Below the pieces are notes generated by a model. That model did not search any database, had not been told where the DNA came from, and saw only the letters and a list, made by a program, of their open reading frames with translations. 64,000 bases of DNA, from the NCBI GenBank assembly GCA_016207165.1, contig JACQQD010000001.1, positions 1-64,000 of the forward strand, in the 5' to 3' direction. This stretch comes from Microcaldota archaeon. GTDB lineage: Archaea > Micrarchaeota > Micrarchaeia > Norongarragalinales > Norongarragalinaceae. Of the stretch, positions 50,821 through 59,432 are shown piece by piece. The position numbers and the translations under genes are program-made. Position 1 is the stretch's first letter; each line of letters starts with the position of its first letter.

Positions 50821-51003
50821 GGCGGGCGAGCCGACAAATAAAAAAGAGTAACAACAATCATGCGACGGCCCGATTCAACGCGCGCGCAAAAAAAAGTTCA
50901 CTGGGGAAAAAAATTTTTGGAAAGGAAACGTGAAAAATTTTCCGAGGGAAAAACAACAACGTTTAAAAGCAAGCCGACGTCATGTTTGCGGTGAAACACC
51001 TAC
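50821..51003. other. Short noncoding stretch with promoter
   Basis: AT-rich with homopolymer A and T runs and no long frame. GTTTAAAAGC (50959-50968) is a convincing TATA box about 40 bases before the mini-ORF at 51004, and GGTGA lies 8 to 12 bases before its ATG. Nothing else is recognised here. Confidence 0.5.
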
Positions 51004-51057
51004 ATGGCAAAGAAGAAAGCAAAGAAGAAAGGCGGTAAGAAGAAAAAGAAGCGCTGA
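51004..51057 (+). CDS. 17-residue lysine-rich mini-ORF
   Basis: Encodes MAKKKAKKKGGKKKKKR followed by TGA. A TATA box (50959-50968), a ribosome site GGTGA and a T/C-rich stretch downstream (51070-51120, possible terminator) make it look like a real gene. The product would be a strongly basic peptide, resembling the basic tails of histones or ribosomal proteins. It could instead be a regulatory upstream ORF or noncoding RNA; nothing in the neighbourhood decides. Confidence 0.5.
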   Translation: MAKKKAKKKGGKKKKKR

Positions 51058-51268
51058 TTTCAGCGGATCTTTTTGATTCCTTCCTTACCCCTTCCTTTCT
51101 TTTTCAGTTCCTGATTCCTTTTTGAATGGCGCGTTGCACGATTTTTTTTTATTTCTCCGGCCCCGACGCGCGCGAAAACCAAAACGGCACCGTGAACGAA
51201 TCAACGCGAATCGCCATCAACCCAGCGAAACCAAAGAAATAGAAAAAAAAAGGAAAAAAGAAGAAAAA
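51058..51268. other. Pyrimidine-rich intergenic spacer
   Basis: Contains T/C-rich stretches after the mini-ORF (about 51070-51120) that may end its transcript, then an A-rich stretch before the convergent PRC-barrel gene. No further gene or repeat recognised. Confidence 0.4.
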
Positions 51269-51586
51269 TTAGAAGTGGCGTTTGTAGCGGTGTGAGTAAG
51301 GCAGGGGCTTCTTAACGGGTTCCGGTTCGGGCTCTGGTTCTTCGGGCACGGGTTGAGAAGAAACGATCACGATTTTCTCCACGGCCCGCACGCTCTTGTA
51401 CATGATGGTCTTTTCCTTGAACACGCGCTTGGCTTCTTCCTTGCTGGCCGCGCGGATGGGCTCCAAGGTCAAGCGGGCGGCTTCGCCTTTCTGCAAGTCG
51501 ATGATCACATCATAGACTTTCCCAACGTAGTCGGCTTTGTCCGTGTAGACTTCCATGCCGATTAGCTGCGACATCTTCAACGTCAT
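51269..51586 (-). CDS. PRC-barrel domain protein
   Basis: 105 residues: MSQLIGMEVYTDKADYVGKV, then YDVIIDLQKGEAARLTLEPI is the PRC-barrel core; a Pro/Glu-rich linker (VPEEPEPEPEPVKK) ends in a short basic tail (YSHRYKRHF). Archaeal PRC-barrel proteins bind RNA or other proteins; many are linked to cell division (CdpB-like). GGAGGAGCG precedes ATG 51586. Confidence 0.82.
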   Translation of the reverse strand: MTLKMSQLIGMEVYTDKADYVGKVYDVIIDLQKGEAARLTLEPIRAASKEEAKRVFKEKTIMYKSVRAVEKIVIVSSQPVPEEPEPEPEPVKKPLPYSHRYKRHF

Positions 51587-51677
51587 GTAAACTCGCTCCT
51601 CCGAAAAACTTGAAGTTAAACACAGAATGCGTAAACCGCCTCTAAAAAGGCTTTGGTTCCAGTAATCCGCCTCAACA

Positions 51678-52076
51678 CTACTCCACGCGGACCGTGATTT
51701 TTTTCCGCGCTTGGTTCAACACGTGACCGTAGTCCCGGTAATGCGCCGACGCCAACAACCCAATCGAGTACGTGCCCGGCGCGCTTTTCTGGTTGGAATA
51801 CACGCCGGCCTTGAACCGCTTGGACTCGCCCGGCAGAAGCGACCCCAACCGCACTTCCCGCTGCTGCATCAAACCCGTTCGATCCAATCCCAACACCCGG
51901 GGAACCACCACCGTCACGGACGTCAACAGGGGCTGGTCCGACGTGTTTTGGATGAAGACCTCCAAGTCCACGGCGTCGTTGCGATGCGCCGTCAAGCGAA
52001 ACGGGTGCACTTCAGCCTCCAAGTCGTACAGGATGCCGCGCACCGGCTTTTTGCCCAGGAAATCCAAGAAACCCAT
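51678..52076 (-). CDS. Ig-like/CARDB-type domain protein
   Basis: 132 residues from ATG 52076: MGFLDFLGKKPVRGILYDLE, then VDLEVFIQNTSDQPLLTSVT and ESKRFKAGVYSNQKSAPGTY suggest a beta-sandwich of the CARDB/NPCBM-like type. No clear signal peptide; the first helix may be amphipathic. CGTATAAAATC (52112-52122, minus strand) is a TATA box about 40 bases upstream. Function unknown. Confidence 0.6.
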   Translation of the reverse strand: MGFLDFLGKKPVRGILYDLEAEVHPFRLTAHRNDAVDLEVFIQNTSDQPLLTSVTVVVPRVLGLDRTGLMQQREVRLGSLLPGESKRFKAGVYSNQKSAPGTYSIGLLASAHYRDYGHVLNQARKKITVRVE

Positions 52077-52111
52077 GAAAACCAGAAAGCGCTCTAGGAC
52101 GCCATACGATT

Positions 52112-52477
52112 TTATACGTTGTCCTTGGCCGTCCACGCCCGCCAAAACGCGGCGTAGCCTTCCAAAACCCCGGAAAACGCGGGTGAAAGGGCGTAGGGGC
52201 GACCCCGCTTTTTTTGTTCCAAGAAACCGCTTTGCAAAAGCGCGGTGACGGCCAAATAAAGCGCGCTTTTTTGGGAGCCGGTTTCCACCAACAACTCTGA
52301 AAACGTGCGCGGCCGCTCGCGCACCAACCCCAACACCTGGGCGGCCAACTGCTTGCGTTGCGCAGAAAACGAGAAACTGGCGTCCAGCAAGTCAAACACC
52401 GTGAAATGGCCTTTTTGGATGGAATCCACATCCCCCAACCGGACGCGAACGCGCGCAAACCATGGTTTCTCCGCCAT
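52112..52477 (-). CDS. Winged-helix transcriptional regulator
   Basis: 121 residues from ATG 52477. A winged helix is seen in LAAQVLGLVRERPRTFSELL, TGSQKSALYLAVTALLQSGF and KKRGRPYALSPAFSGVLEGY. The N-terminal part (WFARVRVRLGDVDSIQKGHF) is unusual and may be a dimer strand. Alternative start GTG/ATG upstream exists but lacks similarity. It precedes the Ig-like gene on the same strand; targets unknown. Confidence 0.68.
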   Translation of the reverse strand: MAEKPWFARVRVRLGDVDSIQKGHFTVFDLLDASFSFSAQRKQLAAQVLGLVRERPRTFSELLVETGSQKSALYLAVTALLQSGFLEQKKRGRPYALSPAFSGVLEGYAAFWRAWTAKDNV

Positions 52478-52638
52478 AACGCAAAAAAAACGCGGCCGTC
52501 TTCTTAACCCCACACCCCCCACACTTCCAGTAATGTGACAAGGGCCGGTTGTATGGCAAAAGGCAGGTGGTTTGGTTAGGCGGCCGAACGCAAACCCAAA
52601 GCCAGGGTTATTTATTCAATATTTCCGTTGGGAGGGAT

Positions 52639-53157
52639 ATGGTGTTGGCCCAACCTGAAATTTTCAAAGCCATCCAAAAAAAACAAATCCAGATTCAGCC
52701 GTTTTCCCCGGAGTTGGTGGGGTCGTGTTCCGTTGATTTCCGCCTTGGAAACCACTTCAAACGCATCAAGAAAAGAAAAACACACCTCCACATTACCGGA
52801 AACCCACACTACAAAGACGATTTCCACCAAGAATTCAACTTGAAGGATGATGAATACCTCAAAATCAATCCCAACGAACTGGTTTTGGGTGTCACCCACG
52901 AAAAATTGACGTTGGACGACCGACACTGTGCCTTCATTGAAGGCCGAAGCAGGCTGGCACGACTTGGCTTGTTGGTCCACGTTTCTTCCAGTTTAATTCA
53001 ACCCGGCGTTTCCAACCACCAAGTCCTCGAAATAGTCAACTTATCCCCCCAACCCCTGTACTTACAACCCAAAACCATTATTTGCCAGATTGTTTTTGAT
53101 GAACTCAAGGGACGCGCCCATTATGCGGGCCGGTTCCGCCATCAAACCAAAGCCTGA
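52639..53157 (+). CDS. dCTP deaminase/dUTPase-family protein, variant motif
   Basis: 172 residues: CSVDFRLGNHFKRIKKRKTH near the N terminus, then CAFIEGRSRLARLGLLVHVS (about 96-115), the Dcd substrate motif, and QVLEIVNLSPQPLYLQPKTI with the catalytic Glu. The usual D-P-G-F stretch is replaced by LIQPGVSNH, so a key Asp is Gln. It may be a dCTP deaminase with changed specificity or an inactive relative. ATG 52639 follows GGAGGG; a longer frame begins 52549. Confidence 0.72.
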   Translation: MVLAQPEIFKAIQKKQIQIQPFSPELVGSCSVDFRLGNHFKRIKKRKTHLHITGNPHYKDDFHQEFNLKDDEYLKINPNELVLGVTHEKLTLDDRHCAFIEGRSRLARLGLLVHVSSSLIQPGVSNHQVLEIVNLSPQPLYLQPKTIICQIVFDELKGRAHYAGRFRHQTKA

Positions 53158-53202
53158 AAACAACCAAACAACCCAGTTTACTGGAACTATGGGGGGCGTG
53201 CC

Positions 53203-54444
53203 ATGAAAATTACGGCCATAACACCACGACAAATCCTAGATTCCCGCGGCAATCCGACTCTTGAAGTGGACTTCAGCGTACAAAACCAGGTGTACCGCGC
53301 CGCCGTGCCCTCCGGCGCTTCCACCGGAACCCATGAAGCCGTGGAATTGCGCGACGGGAAACCCGCCTACCACGGCAAAGGAGTGCAAAAAACAATTGCC
53401 CACGTAAAAAAACTCGCGAAAAAAATCAAAGCCAAAACGTTCACCACTCAAAACCAGTTCGACGGCTTTCTCCTACAGCAAGACGGCACCCCCACCAAGA
53501 AAAAACTCGGCGCCAACACCCTCCTTGCGTTAAGCCTCGCTTTTGCCCGCGGCCACGCTGGAAAAAAACGGTTGTACGCCGACTTGGCGGAAGCCCTGAA
53601 GAAAACGCCCCGCCTGCCCCTTCCCTTTGCCAACGTGCTTAACGGCGGTCGGCACGCCGGCACGCCCCTTAAAATCCAGGAATTCATGGTTGTGCCTGTA
53701 GGCGCAAAAACCTTTTCCGAAGCCACGCAAATGGTTTCCGAAGTCTACCACTCCCTGAAAAAAGACGCCGTCCAGAAATTCGGTGCCTCCGCTGGAAACG
53801 TTGGTGATGAAGGCGGCATCGCCCCGCCCCTCCAGAACACGCGGCAAGCCCTGGACTTGATTTGGCGGGCGGTCGAGGAAAACGGGTACTCGCAAAAAAT
53901 GGCGTTGGCGCTGGATTGCGCCGCCTCGGAATTCTACGAACGCGGCACGTACTACGTCGACGGAAAACACATCACCCCTGCGGAACTCACGCAATACTAC
54001 CTGGACTTGCACGGCCAATACCGGTTCATCAGCCTGGAGGACCCCTTCCACGAGGAAAGCTTCACGGAATTCGGGGTTCTGACCCGCCTCTTGCGCGGCA
54101 AAGCCCAAGTGGTTGGCGACGACTTGACGGTCACCAACCCCCGCCGCATCCTTCAAGCAAAAAAAAGTTGTTCGGCCCTGCTCTTGAAAGTCAACCAAAT
54201 AGGCACCCTGTCGGAATCCTTTGCCGCCGCAAAAACCGCGGAGTCCCTGGGCTGGAACGTCATGGTCTCGCACCGCTCCGGCGAAACCGAGGACGCCTTC
54301 ATTTCCGACTTGGCCACCGCGTTGGCCTGCGGCCAAATCAAGCTCGGCGCGCCGGCCCGAGGCGAACGCACCGCCAAATACAACCAATTGCTGCGCATTG
54401 AAGAAGACGGCGTGAAACTCAAACTCTTTTCACTACCTCACTAG
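53203..54444 (+). CDS. eno: Enolase
   Basis: Converts 2-phosphoglycerate to phosphoenolpyruvate. 413 residues: ILDSRGNPTLEVDF, AAVPSGASTGTHEAVELRD, the metal ligands in LALDCAASEF, FISLEDPFHEESF and VVGDDLTVTNP, catalytic Lys in LLLKVNQIGTLSE, and MVSHRSGETEDAFISDL. Normal length. Acts with ApgM (55254), two genes away. Confidence 0.97.
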   Translation: MKITAITPRQILDSRGNPTLEVDFSVQNQVYRAAVPSGASTGTHEAVELRDGKPAYHGKGVQKTIAHVKKLAKKIKAKTFTTQNQFDGFLLQQDGTPTKKKLGANTLLALSLAFARGHAGKKRLYADLAEALKKTPRLPLPFANVLNGGRHAGTPLKIQEFMVVPVGAKTFSEATQMVSEVYHSLKKDAVQKFGASAGNVGDEGGIAPPLQNTRQALDLIWRAVEENGYSQKMALALDCAASEFYERGTYYVDGKHITPAELTQYYLDLHGQYRFISLEDPFHEESFTEFGVLTRLLRGKAQVVGDDLTVTNPRRILQAKKSCSALLLKVNQIGTLSESFAAAKTAESLGWNVMVSHRSGETEDAFISDLATALACGQIKLGAPARGERTAKYNQLLRIEEDGVKLKLFSLPH

Positions 54445-54538
54445 TCGGCCCCGGCCCACCAATCCCAATACCCCCGTGGTTTCACTTACCCGCGATCCCA
54501 CCCGAAACCCTTAAGCCCGTTGGCGCGTTGAGTCTGCC

Positions 54539-55231
54539 ATGGTGTTGCCTGTTTTGGCCGCATTGGTTTTGTCCGGCGTGCACCTCTTCAGCCATGAGAT
54601 TGAGGAACACGTCCACCGCTATCGCGGGCACGTCGTGAGCCTGTCCGCCGGCCTGTTCCTCACGTACTTATTACTGGAACTGTTTCCCCGCATTGCGTTG
54701 GACGGCAGCGTGCTTTGGGGCCGGTCGGTGTTCGCGTTTCTGCTGCTCGGCTTTACCGCCTACCACCTCCTGGAGAAGCACGCGTACCAACACCACGCCC
54801 GCACCAAACAACAATTCCGTGAGTTGACGCAGTTGCATGCCGCGGGGTTTGCCTTGGACGGTTTCATCATCGGCGTTTTCTTGGTGTTGTTTTTCATCGG
54901 TCAACCAGGCGGCGTGCAGATCGCCGCCTTCATTCCCCTTCTCCTACACTCCTTGTCCGCGTCGCTGACCCTGCAACACCTCCAAACCCGTTTCAAACAA
55001 CCCGAGACGCGGTTGTTGGCGTTGACGCCGTTGGCCGGCGCCTTGGCGGCCACCGCCGTGCCCCTACCGCAAGCCACCTTCTACGCCGTGCTCGCGTTTC
55101 TCACCGGCGTGCTTTTGTACGTGACCATCCGACACGCCCTGCCGCAAGGACGCGACGGACACAAGGCGTTGTTCGTTGCCGGCGTGGCGGCCGGATACCT
55201 GTTTCTGGAATTCGCCCGGCTTCCCTTCTAA
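54539..55231 (+). CDS. ZIP-like membrane transporter family protein
   Basis: 230 residues, about seven membrane helices (LSAGLFLTYLLLELFPRIAL, LLGFTAYHLLEKHAY, LHAAGFALDGFIIGVFLVLF, LLLHSLSASLTLQHL). The H-H-E pattern of VHLFSHEIEEHVHRYRG and the AAGFALDGFIIG helix recall ZIP-type metal transporters, but the match is partial. Likely a metal permease; substrate unknown. Located between eno and apgM. Confidence 0.6.
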   Translation: MVLPVLAALVLSGVHLFSHEIEEHVHRYRGHVVSLSAGLFLTYLLLELFPRIALDGSVLWGRSVFAFLLLGFTAYHLLEKHAYQHHARTKQQFRELTQLHAAGFALDGFIIGVFLVLFFIGQPGGVQIAAFIPLLLHSLSASLTLQHLQTRFKQPETRLLALTPLAGALAATAVPLPQATFYAVLAFLTGVLLYVTIRHALPQGRDGHKALFVAGVAAGYLFLEFARLPF

Positions 55232-55253
55232 AAACAAGGCCGGGCATCGCCCT

Positions 55254-56513
55254 CTAAGAAACGCGCCGGGAACCGGTGTGCTTGGTTTGGCGTATTGTCT
55301 CCAACAACAACGGCATGAAGTCCCACCCGTTGATCGTGGGCCCTGGGTTCTTTTCCTCAAAACGGTTTCCTTCCGCCGGGACGCCGGCGCCGGATAACAA
55401 GAACGGCACGGGGTCCGCGGAATGCGCTTTCAAGATGCAGGGCGTGCTGTGGTCGCCGGTTACCGCGGTTCTCACGTTTCTCAAATCCAGTTTCTCCAGA
55501 AACGGCTTGAAGAAGAACGCGTCGATTTCCTCAATGCTCTTCTTTTTCCCCCGCGCGTCGCCGTCGTGGCCGAACACGTCGGGGCCCTTGAGGTGCACGT
55601 AGACGCCGTCGTGGTTTTTAAGAGTATTACGCGCGGTGTCTGCCACGTGCGCGTACTGCCTTTCCACGCCTTCATGCGGCTTTACGCGCACGATGTCCAT
55701 GCCCATGAGTTTTGCGATGCCCTCCTCCATCGGCATCTCGCTTAAAATGGCCCAGCGTCCAGGCAGGGGGCGTAGTGTCTTGTTTTTGCTTTCCGGGTCC
55801 CGCAACAAAACGGCGTTGCCCGGCGGTTTTCCCTCGGAAACCCGTTTTTGGTTTGTTGCGCTCCGGTTCAAAACCGTAAAACTTTTCCGCGTGAATTCGT
55901 TGACCAGTTCCGCGGCCCGCTTGGCCGCCGGCGCCAACGGCTTGCAAGGCGCAATCTTCATTTCAAACCTCGCTTTGGCCGAACCCAGTCCGTGGACGAC
56001 TTCATACGCCGGATCCGTGTTGGTGACGCGGGCGTCCAACGGGGTTTCGGCGCGGATTACCAACACGCCCCGGTGGCCTTTGGTGGCCTTGAACTTAAAC
56101 GACGCGCCATCCAACTTCACGTTCGCGGTGACGTCTTTGGCCAATTGCCCGGCTTCCTCCGACGTCAAGCTTCGGCCCGCGCGCCGGTCCGTCAACGTGG
56201 TGCCGTCGTTGTCCACGGAAGCGAAGTTGGCGCGCAACGCCAAATCCCCGTCGTTGAACCGCATGCCGGCGCCTTTGGCCTCCAAAAAGCCGCGGCCCAC
56301 GTGGCATTCAAACGGGTTGTGGCCCAACACGCTGCACACCCCCACATCGCTTTCAGGCGCCACGTCTTTGGCGATGCGCAGCGCGCCCGTTCGGCCGGCT
56401 CGAGCCAATCCCTGCAGGTTCGGCGCCCGCGCGGATTGAAGCGGCGTTTTTCCGTTCAAGTCCGGGTGCGGCAAATCACCGACCCCATCCAAAACCACCA
56501 AAACCCATTTCAT
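55254..56513 (-). CDS. apgM: 2,3-bisphosphoglycerate-independent phosphoglycerate mutase, archaeal type
   Basis: Interconverts 3- and 2-phosphoglycerate. 419 residues of the alkaline phosphatase fold: LVVLDGVGDLPHPDLNGKTP with the first Asp, APESDVGVCSVLGHNPFECH carrying the phospho-Ser loop, VYVHLKGPDVFGHDGDARGK with metal His/Asp and AVTGDHSTPCILKAHSADPV with the second metal site. Matches ApgM rather than bacterial GpmI. Convergent with the ZIP-like gene; enolase is nearby. Confidence 0.96.
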   Translation of the reverse strand: MKWVLVVLDGVGDLPHPDLNGKTPLQSARAPNLQGLARAGRTGALRIAKDVAPESDVGVCSVLGHNPFECHVGRGFLEAKGAGMRFNDGDLALRANFASVDNDGTTLTDRRAGRSLTSEEAGQLAKDVTANVKLDGASFKFKATKGHRGVLVIRAETPLDARVTNTDPAYEVVHGLGSAKARFEMKIAPCKPLAPAAKRAAELVNEFTRKSFTVLNRSATNQKRVSEGKPPGNAVLLRDPESKNKTLRPLPGRWAILSEMPMEEGIAKLMGMDIVRVKPHEGVERQYAHVADTARNTLKNHDGVYVHLKGPDVFGHDGDARGKKKSIEEIDAFFFKPFLEKLDLRNVRTAVTGDHSTPCILKAHSADPVPFLLSGAGVPAEGNRFEEKNPGPTINGWDFMPLLLETIRQTKHTGSRRVS

Positions 56514-56551
56514 ACGCTTTTTAAGGCAAGAAAACCATAAAACCGTTTACT

Positions 56552-56881
56552 ATGAAAGTGCGATGCAAAAACTGCCACCTTGAGTTTACGGCCGACGACT
56601 TTCGGCGCGTGGAACAGTGTCCGCGGTGCAATTCCAAGAGCTTGGACAAGACCCGCGACCCCCCCAAACCGGTGGAAGAAAAGAAAGACGACGCCCCCAA
56701 AGTCTACGGCGCGTCCGGAGTCATCCACGGCGACACCAAAGCGGCGTGGAAGAGCTTTCACCAATCCGAGCAAAAACTCTGCCCCAACTGCGGCGGCTCC
56801 GAGTTTCTGCTGGACTTTAAACGCAAGGAAAAAACCTGCAAGAAATGCGGCGACGTTCTGCCCTTGGCCCGCCGGTCGTGA
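56552..56881 (+). CDS. Double zinc-ribbon protein
   Basis: 109 residues with two zinc ribbons: VRCKNCHLEFTADDFRRVEQ, CPRCNSKSLDK near the start and LCPNCGGSEFLLDF, TCKKCGDVLPLARR at the end, joined by a charged linker. Likely nucleic-acid or protein binding; no specific family. It is divergent from apgM with about 38 bases between starts, and begins a small-gene cluster to 57308. Confidence 0.7.
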   Translation: MKVRCKNCHLEFTADDFRRVEQCPRCNSKSLDKTRDPPKPVEEKKDDAPKVYGASGVIHGDTKAAWKSFHQSEQKLCPNCGGSEFLLDFKRKEKTCKKCGDVLPLARRS

Positions 56882-56888
56882 CGATTCC

Positions 56889-57029
56889 ATGTTGGCTGCT
56901 TTAACCGACTCCTTGCTGGTCGTTTTCTTCAACGGTTTGGCGGTGTTGGACGACGTCTTGCGCGAGCCCCTCGGCGAAAACGCGTTGTGGGTCGTCCTTT
57001 TCGGCCTCGCCGTCTTGGCCGTCGTCTAG
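56889..57029 (+). CDS. 46-residue membrane mini-protein
   Basis: MLAALTDSLLVVFFNGLAVL, then DDVLREPLGENALWVVLFGL and AVLAVV: two short hydrophobic segments around an acidic loop. Begins seven bases after the zinc-ribbon stop and ends nine bases before the next start, so co-transcription is likely. Function unknown. Confidence 0.5.
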   Translation: MLAALTDSLLVVFFNGLAVLDDVLREPLGENALWVVLFGLAVLAVV

Positions 57030-57038
57030 TGGTGCCTT

Positions 57039-57308
57039 GTGCCCGACGCGCCCCCGGAAAACACGTTCAAGAAAGTCGACGAAAACCGCCACGACAACGG
57101 CGAGGAACAAAAAGTAATCCTCCTCTCCGGCTTCTCCGACAAACAATTGCACGCCGTCATTGACGCCTACCAGTCCAACCCGGAATTGCCTAAAACAATT
57201 TTCGCGACGGTCACGGAGGCATCCCAGGAATTCAAAGTCAAAGACTTGCTGGCGGAACTCAAACTCGAACTGGCCCAAATCCAGGCCGCCAAAAAAAAGA
57301 AGGCCTAG
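57039..57308 (+). CDS. DUF3783-like small protein
   Basis: 89 residues from GTG 57039. VILLSGFSDKQLHAVIDAYQ, then LPKTIFATVTEASQEFKVKD and LLAELKLELAQ match the DUF3783 pattern. Ends in a basic KKKKA. Function unknown. Its last four bases overlap the stop of the convergent gene below. Confidence 0.7.
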   Translation: MPDAPPENTFKKVDENRHDNGEEQKVILLSGFSDKQLHAVIDAYQSNPELPKTIFATVTEASQEFKVKDLLAELKLELAQIQAAKKKKA

Positions 57309-57676
57309 TCGGACAACGCTTCCCTCACGAACCGCAGCAACCGGGTGCGCGTGTCCCTAATGCCTCCTGGAAAACCTGCAATGCTGTCTGACGCAAAATC
57401 AATCTCAAAATGGCGCGGTTTGCCTTCGGCTACGTGGGCCTCCGCCATCCTTTTCATGAATTCGACGACTTCCCGCCGGCTTCCGCCGCCCGACGCGGTG
57501 GGTGCCACACCCGCCAGTTTTTTTAATTCCTCGGGCCGAAGCGGCCGCTCCAAGCCCGGGTCTACGTGCCGGCGCACGGAGTCAACGGGCCGAACCTCCA
57601 CATGCTCCACCCCCGTGGAGCCGCCACCCGGGCCGCGCTGGCGCGTCTGCCGAATCAAGAAATGCACGCCGTCCAT
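57305..57676 (-). CDS. Hypothetical protein following the HD gene
   Basis: About 123 residues from ATG 57676; a longer frame to 57742 overlaps the upstream HD gene. Arg-rich in its first half, helical in the second (GGSRREVVEFMKRMAEAHVA, then TRTRLLRFVREALSD). No recognised family. Four bases separate it from the HD gene stop, so it is probably in that operon. Plus-strand frames across it look like shadows, but confidence is moderate. Confidence 0.45.
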   Translation of the reverse strand: MDGVHFLIRQTRQRGPGGGSTGVEHVEVRPVDSVRRHVDPGLERPLRPEELKKLAGVAPTASGGGSRREVVEFMKRMAEAHVAEGKPRHFEIDFASDSIAGFPGGIRDTRTRLLRFVREALSD

Positions 57677-57681
57677 TCCAA

Positions 57682-58212
57682 CTACCTCCGAAACTTCTTG
57701 TACCAATCCGACGGCTTCGCCCGCCTCAGTTCGGCGTACCACGACTTGGCCGTTTTTGTCTTGAGTTTGGGCCCGGCCAAGTCAAACCACGTCTGCGCCT
57801 CCCCGTAGCCGGCGGCCACGTACTCTTTGGCCGTCGCCGCCAACTCCAACACGTCCGCGTCCTTGACCACCACCTGAATTTCCGCCGGCACGCGTTTTCC
57901 CAACGCGTCCCGCGTTTTCTTCGGCGCGTTTTGCAGTTGGTCGCGCCACGCCGCCTCCGCGTCAACGACCACGTATTTCTTGGCCACCTTGTGAACGTCC
58001 AGGGTCCGCGCTTCCGCGGCATCGTGAAACAAGGCCGCCACGCACGCTTTTTCGCCGTCCTGTTTTTCCTCCAATGCCAACGCGTACGCGATGCACGCCG
58101 CGCGAAACGCGTGTTCCGCCACGGTCTCCGGATGCCTGACTTTGGCGCTCCACCACCCGCTGCGCGCGATGCGCTTGAGTTCGCCCAACTCGAAAAACCA
58201 ATCCACGGCCAT
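57682..58212 (-). CDS. HD-domain protein, YfbR/HDDC2-like
   Basis: 176 residues: WFFELGELKRIARSGWWSAK, then HPETVAEHAFRAACIAYALA and ACVAALFHDAAEARTLDVHK give the H...HD...D metal site of the YfbR/HDDC2 nucleotidase group, with VKDADVLELAATAKEY as the last Asp. Such enzymes remove phosphate from deoxynucleoside monophosphates. Divergent from the Lrp-like gene. Confidence 0.82.
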   Translation of the reverse strand: MAVDWFFELGELKRIARSGWWSAKVRHPETVAEHAFRAACIAYALALEEKQDGEKACVAALFHDAAEARTLDVHKVAKKYVVVDAEAAWRDQLQNAPKKTRDALGKRVPAEIQVVVKDADVLELAATAKEYVAAGYGEAQTWFDLAGPKLKTKTAKSWYAELRRAKPSDWYKKFRR

Positions 58213-58370
58213 GAATCGTTTAGTCCGAAGCCCGCCGATTTAACGCTTTGCGTGACCACCGCCCGGCAAAGCCCTTAAATGCGTTGCGCCCACAATACTT
58301 TCAGTACGCTGGTTTTTCCAGGCGTTTGCTTTACAAAAAAGCCGTTTAACAGGGGGTTGGGGTTTAACGT

Positions 58371-59429
58371 ATGACGCGCGTCAAGCAGGTCCTCGACGAA
58401 CGCCGCGTCAAGGTTTTGGACGCCTTGTTCACCAAAGGCGCGATTCGGCCCAGTTTTTCGCTGCTTCAAGAACGAACGGGCCTCACGCGGCCCACCCTGG
58501 TCTCCAGCCTCGCGCACCTGCAGGAGCAGACAGCCATCGTCCAGTACGTGCCGGCGCTGGACTGGAAGAAAATCGGCGTGGGCGTGGAGTCCCTGCCGCT
58601 CTTGGATTTCGATTTCTCGCAAACCGAGGTGCTTTCACAAGTCGCCGAGTGGGCCCGATCTACGCCCAACGTCCGCTTCATGGGCTCCATTGCCAGCGGA
58701 CGCTACAACCTGGCTTTCCGCGAAATGCACCGCTCCATGGAGGCGTTTCAATCCGGAGTCCTTGAGTTCTACCAACGCCAAGTGCCCCGCGCATACCCCC
58801 TGATTCGCGACCGCGCCGTCTACTATTTTTCCGAGCCCGTGTACGCGTACCGCCCGTCAAGCCGTGCCGCCGCCGACATCGTCATCCAACAGGGCCCGGT
58901 AGCCGAACGCAAGAAAATCCAGCTCAAAGACGCCACTCGCCTGTCCATCCTGGGGGCCTTGTTTGAACCCGGCGCGCTCAAACCCCACCTCAAAACCATT
59001 CAACGCGCCACCGGCATGCACTTGGCCACCATCTCCTCGTCCCTGGACTTTCTCCACCAAGAAGGCATTCTCGTCGGTTACGTGCCGCGCCTCAACCCCC
59101 TTGTTTTCGACCTCAAGCTCTTCGGTTTCCTCTTGATTCAAATGCCGACGGTTCCCAAGGCATCGTTCAAAAAACTCGTCGACTTCGCGAAAAAAGACCC
59201 CCACCTGCTGACGTTCACATCCTTGGCGGGCACCGACTACAATTTATGCATGGAGTTCTTGCACGCCGACATCAACGCGTTTAACCGCTCGCTTCAAAAA
59301 TACTATGAAGCGTTTCCCCAACTGGTCTCCGCGCCCCGCGAAATCGTGTACGTCACCGAACCCATCTACAAGAATTTTTCCCGCAGCCAAACCGTCCTGA
59401 ACATCCTGAAAAAAGAACTCGGCCTCTAG
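58371..59429 (+). CDS. Tandem Lrp/winged-helix regulator (internal duplication)
   Basis: 352 residues made of two similar halves. Half 1: VLDALFTKGAIRPSFSLLQE, then GLTRPTLVSSLAHLQEQTAI; half 2: SILGALFEPGALKPHLKTIQ, then GMHLATISSSLDFLHQEGIL. Each is a winged helix followed by an Lrp/RAM-like effector domain (LPLLDFDF..., LFGFLLIQMPTV...) and a shared FSEPVYAYRP / VTEPIYKNFS motif. Likely a pseudo-dimeric regulator. A GTTTAAC box about 26 bases upstream suggests a leaderless mRNA. Confidence 0.72.
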   Translation: MTRVKQVLDERRVKVLDALFTKGAIRPSFSLLQERTGLTRPTLVSSLAHLQEQTAIVQYVPALDWKKIGVGVESLPLLDFDFSQTEVLSQVAEWARSTPNVRFMGSIASGRYNLAFREMHRSMEAFQSGVLEFYQRQVPRAYPLIRDRAVYYFSEPVYAYRPSSRAAADIVIQQGPVAERKKIQLKDATRLSILGALFEPGALKPHLKTIQRATGMHLATISSSLDFLHQEGILVGYVPRLNPLVFDLKLFGFLLIQMPTVPKASFKKLVDFAKKDPHLLTFTSLAGTDYNLCMEFLHADINAFNRSLQKYYEAFPQLVSAPREIVYVTEPIYKNFSRSQTVLNILKKELGL

Positions 59430-59432
59430 CCG

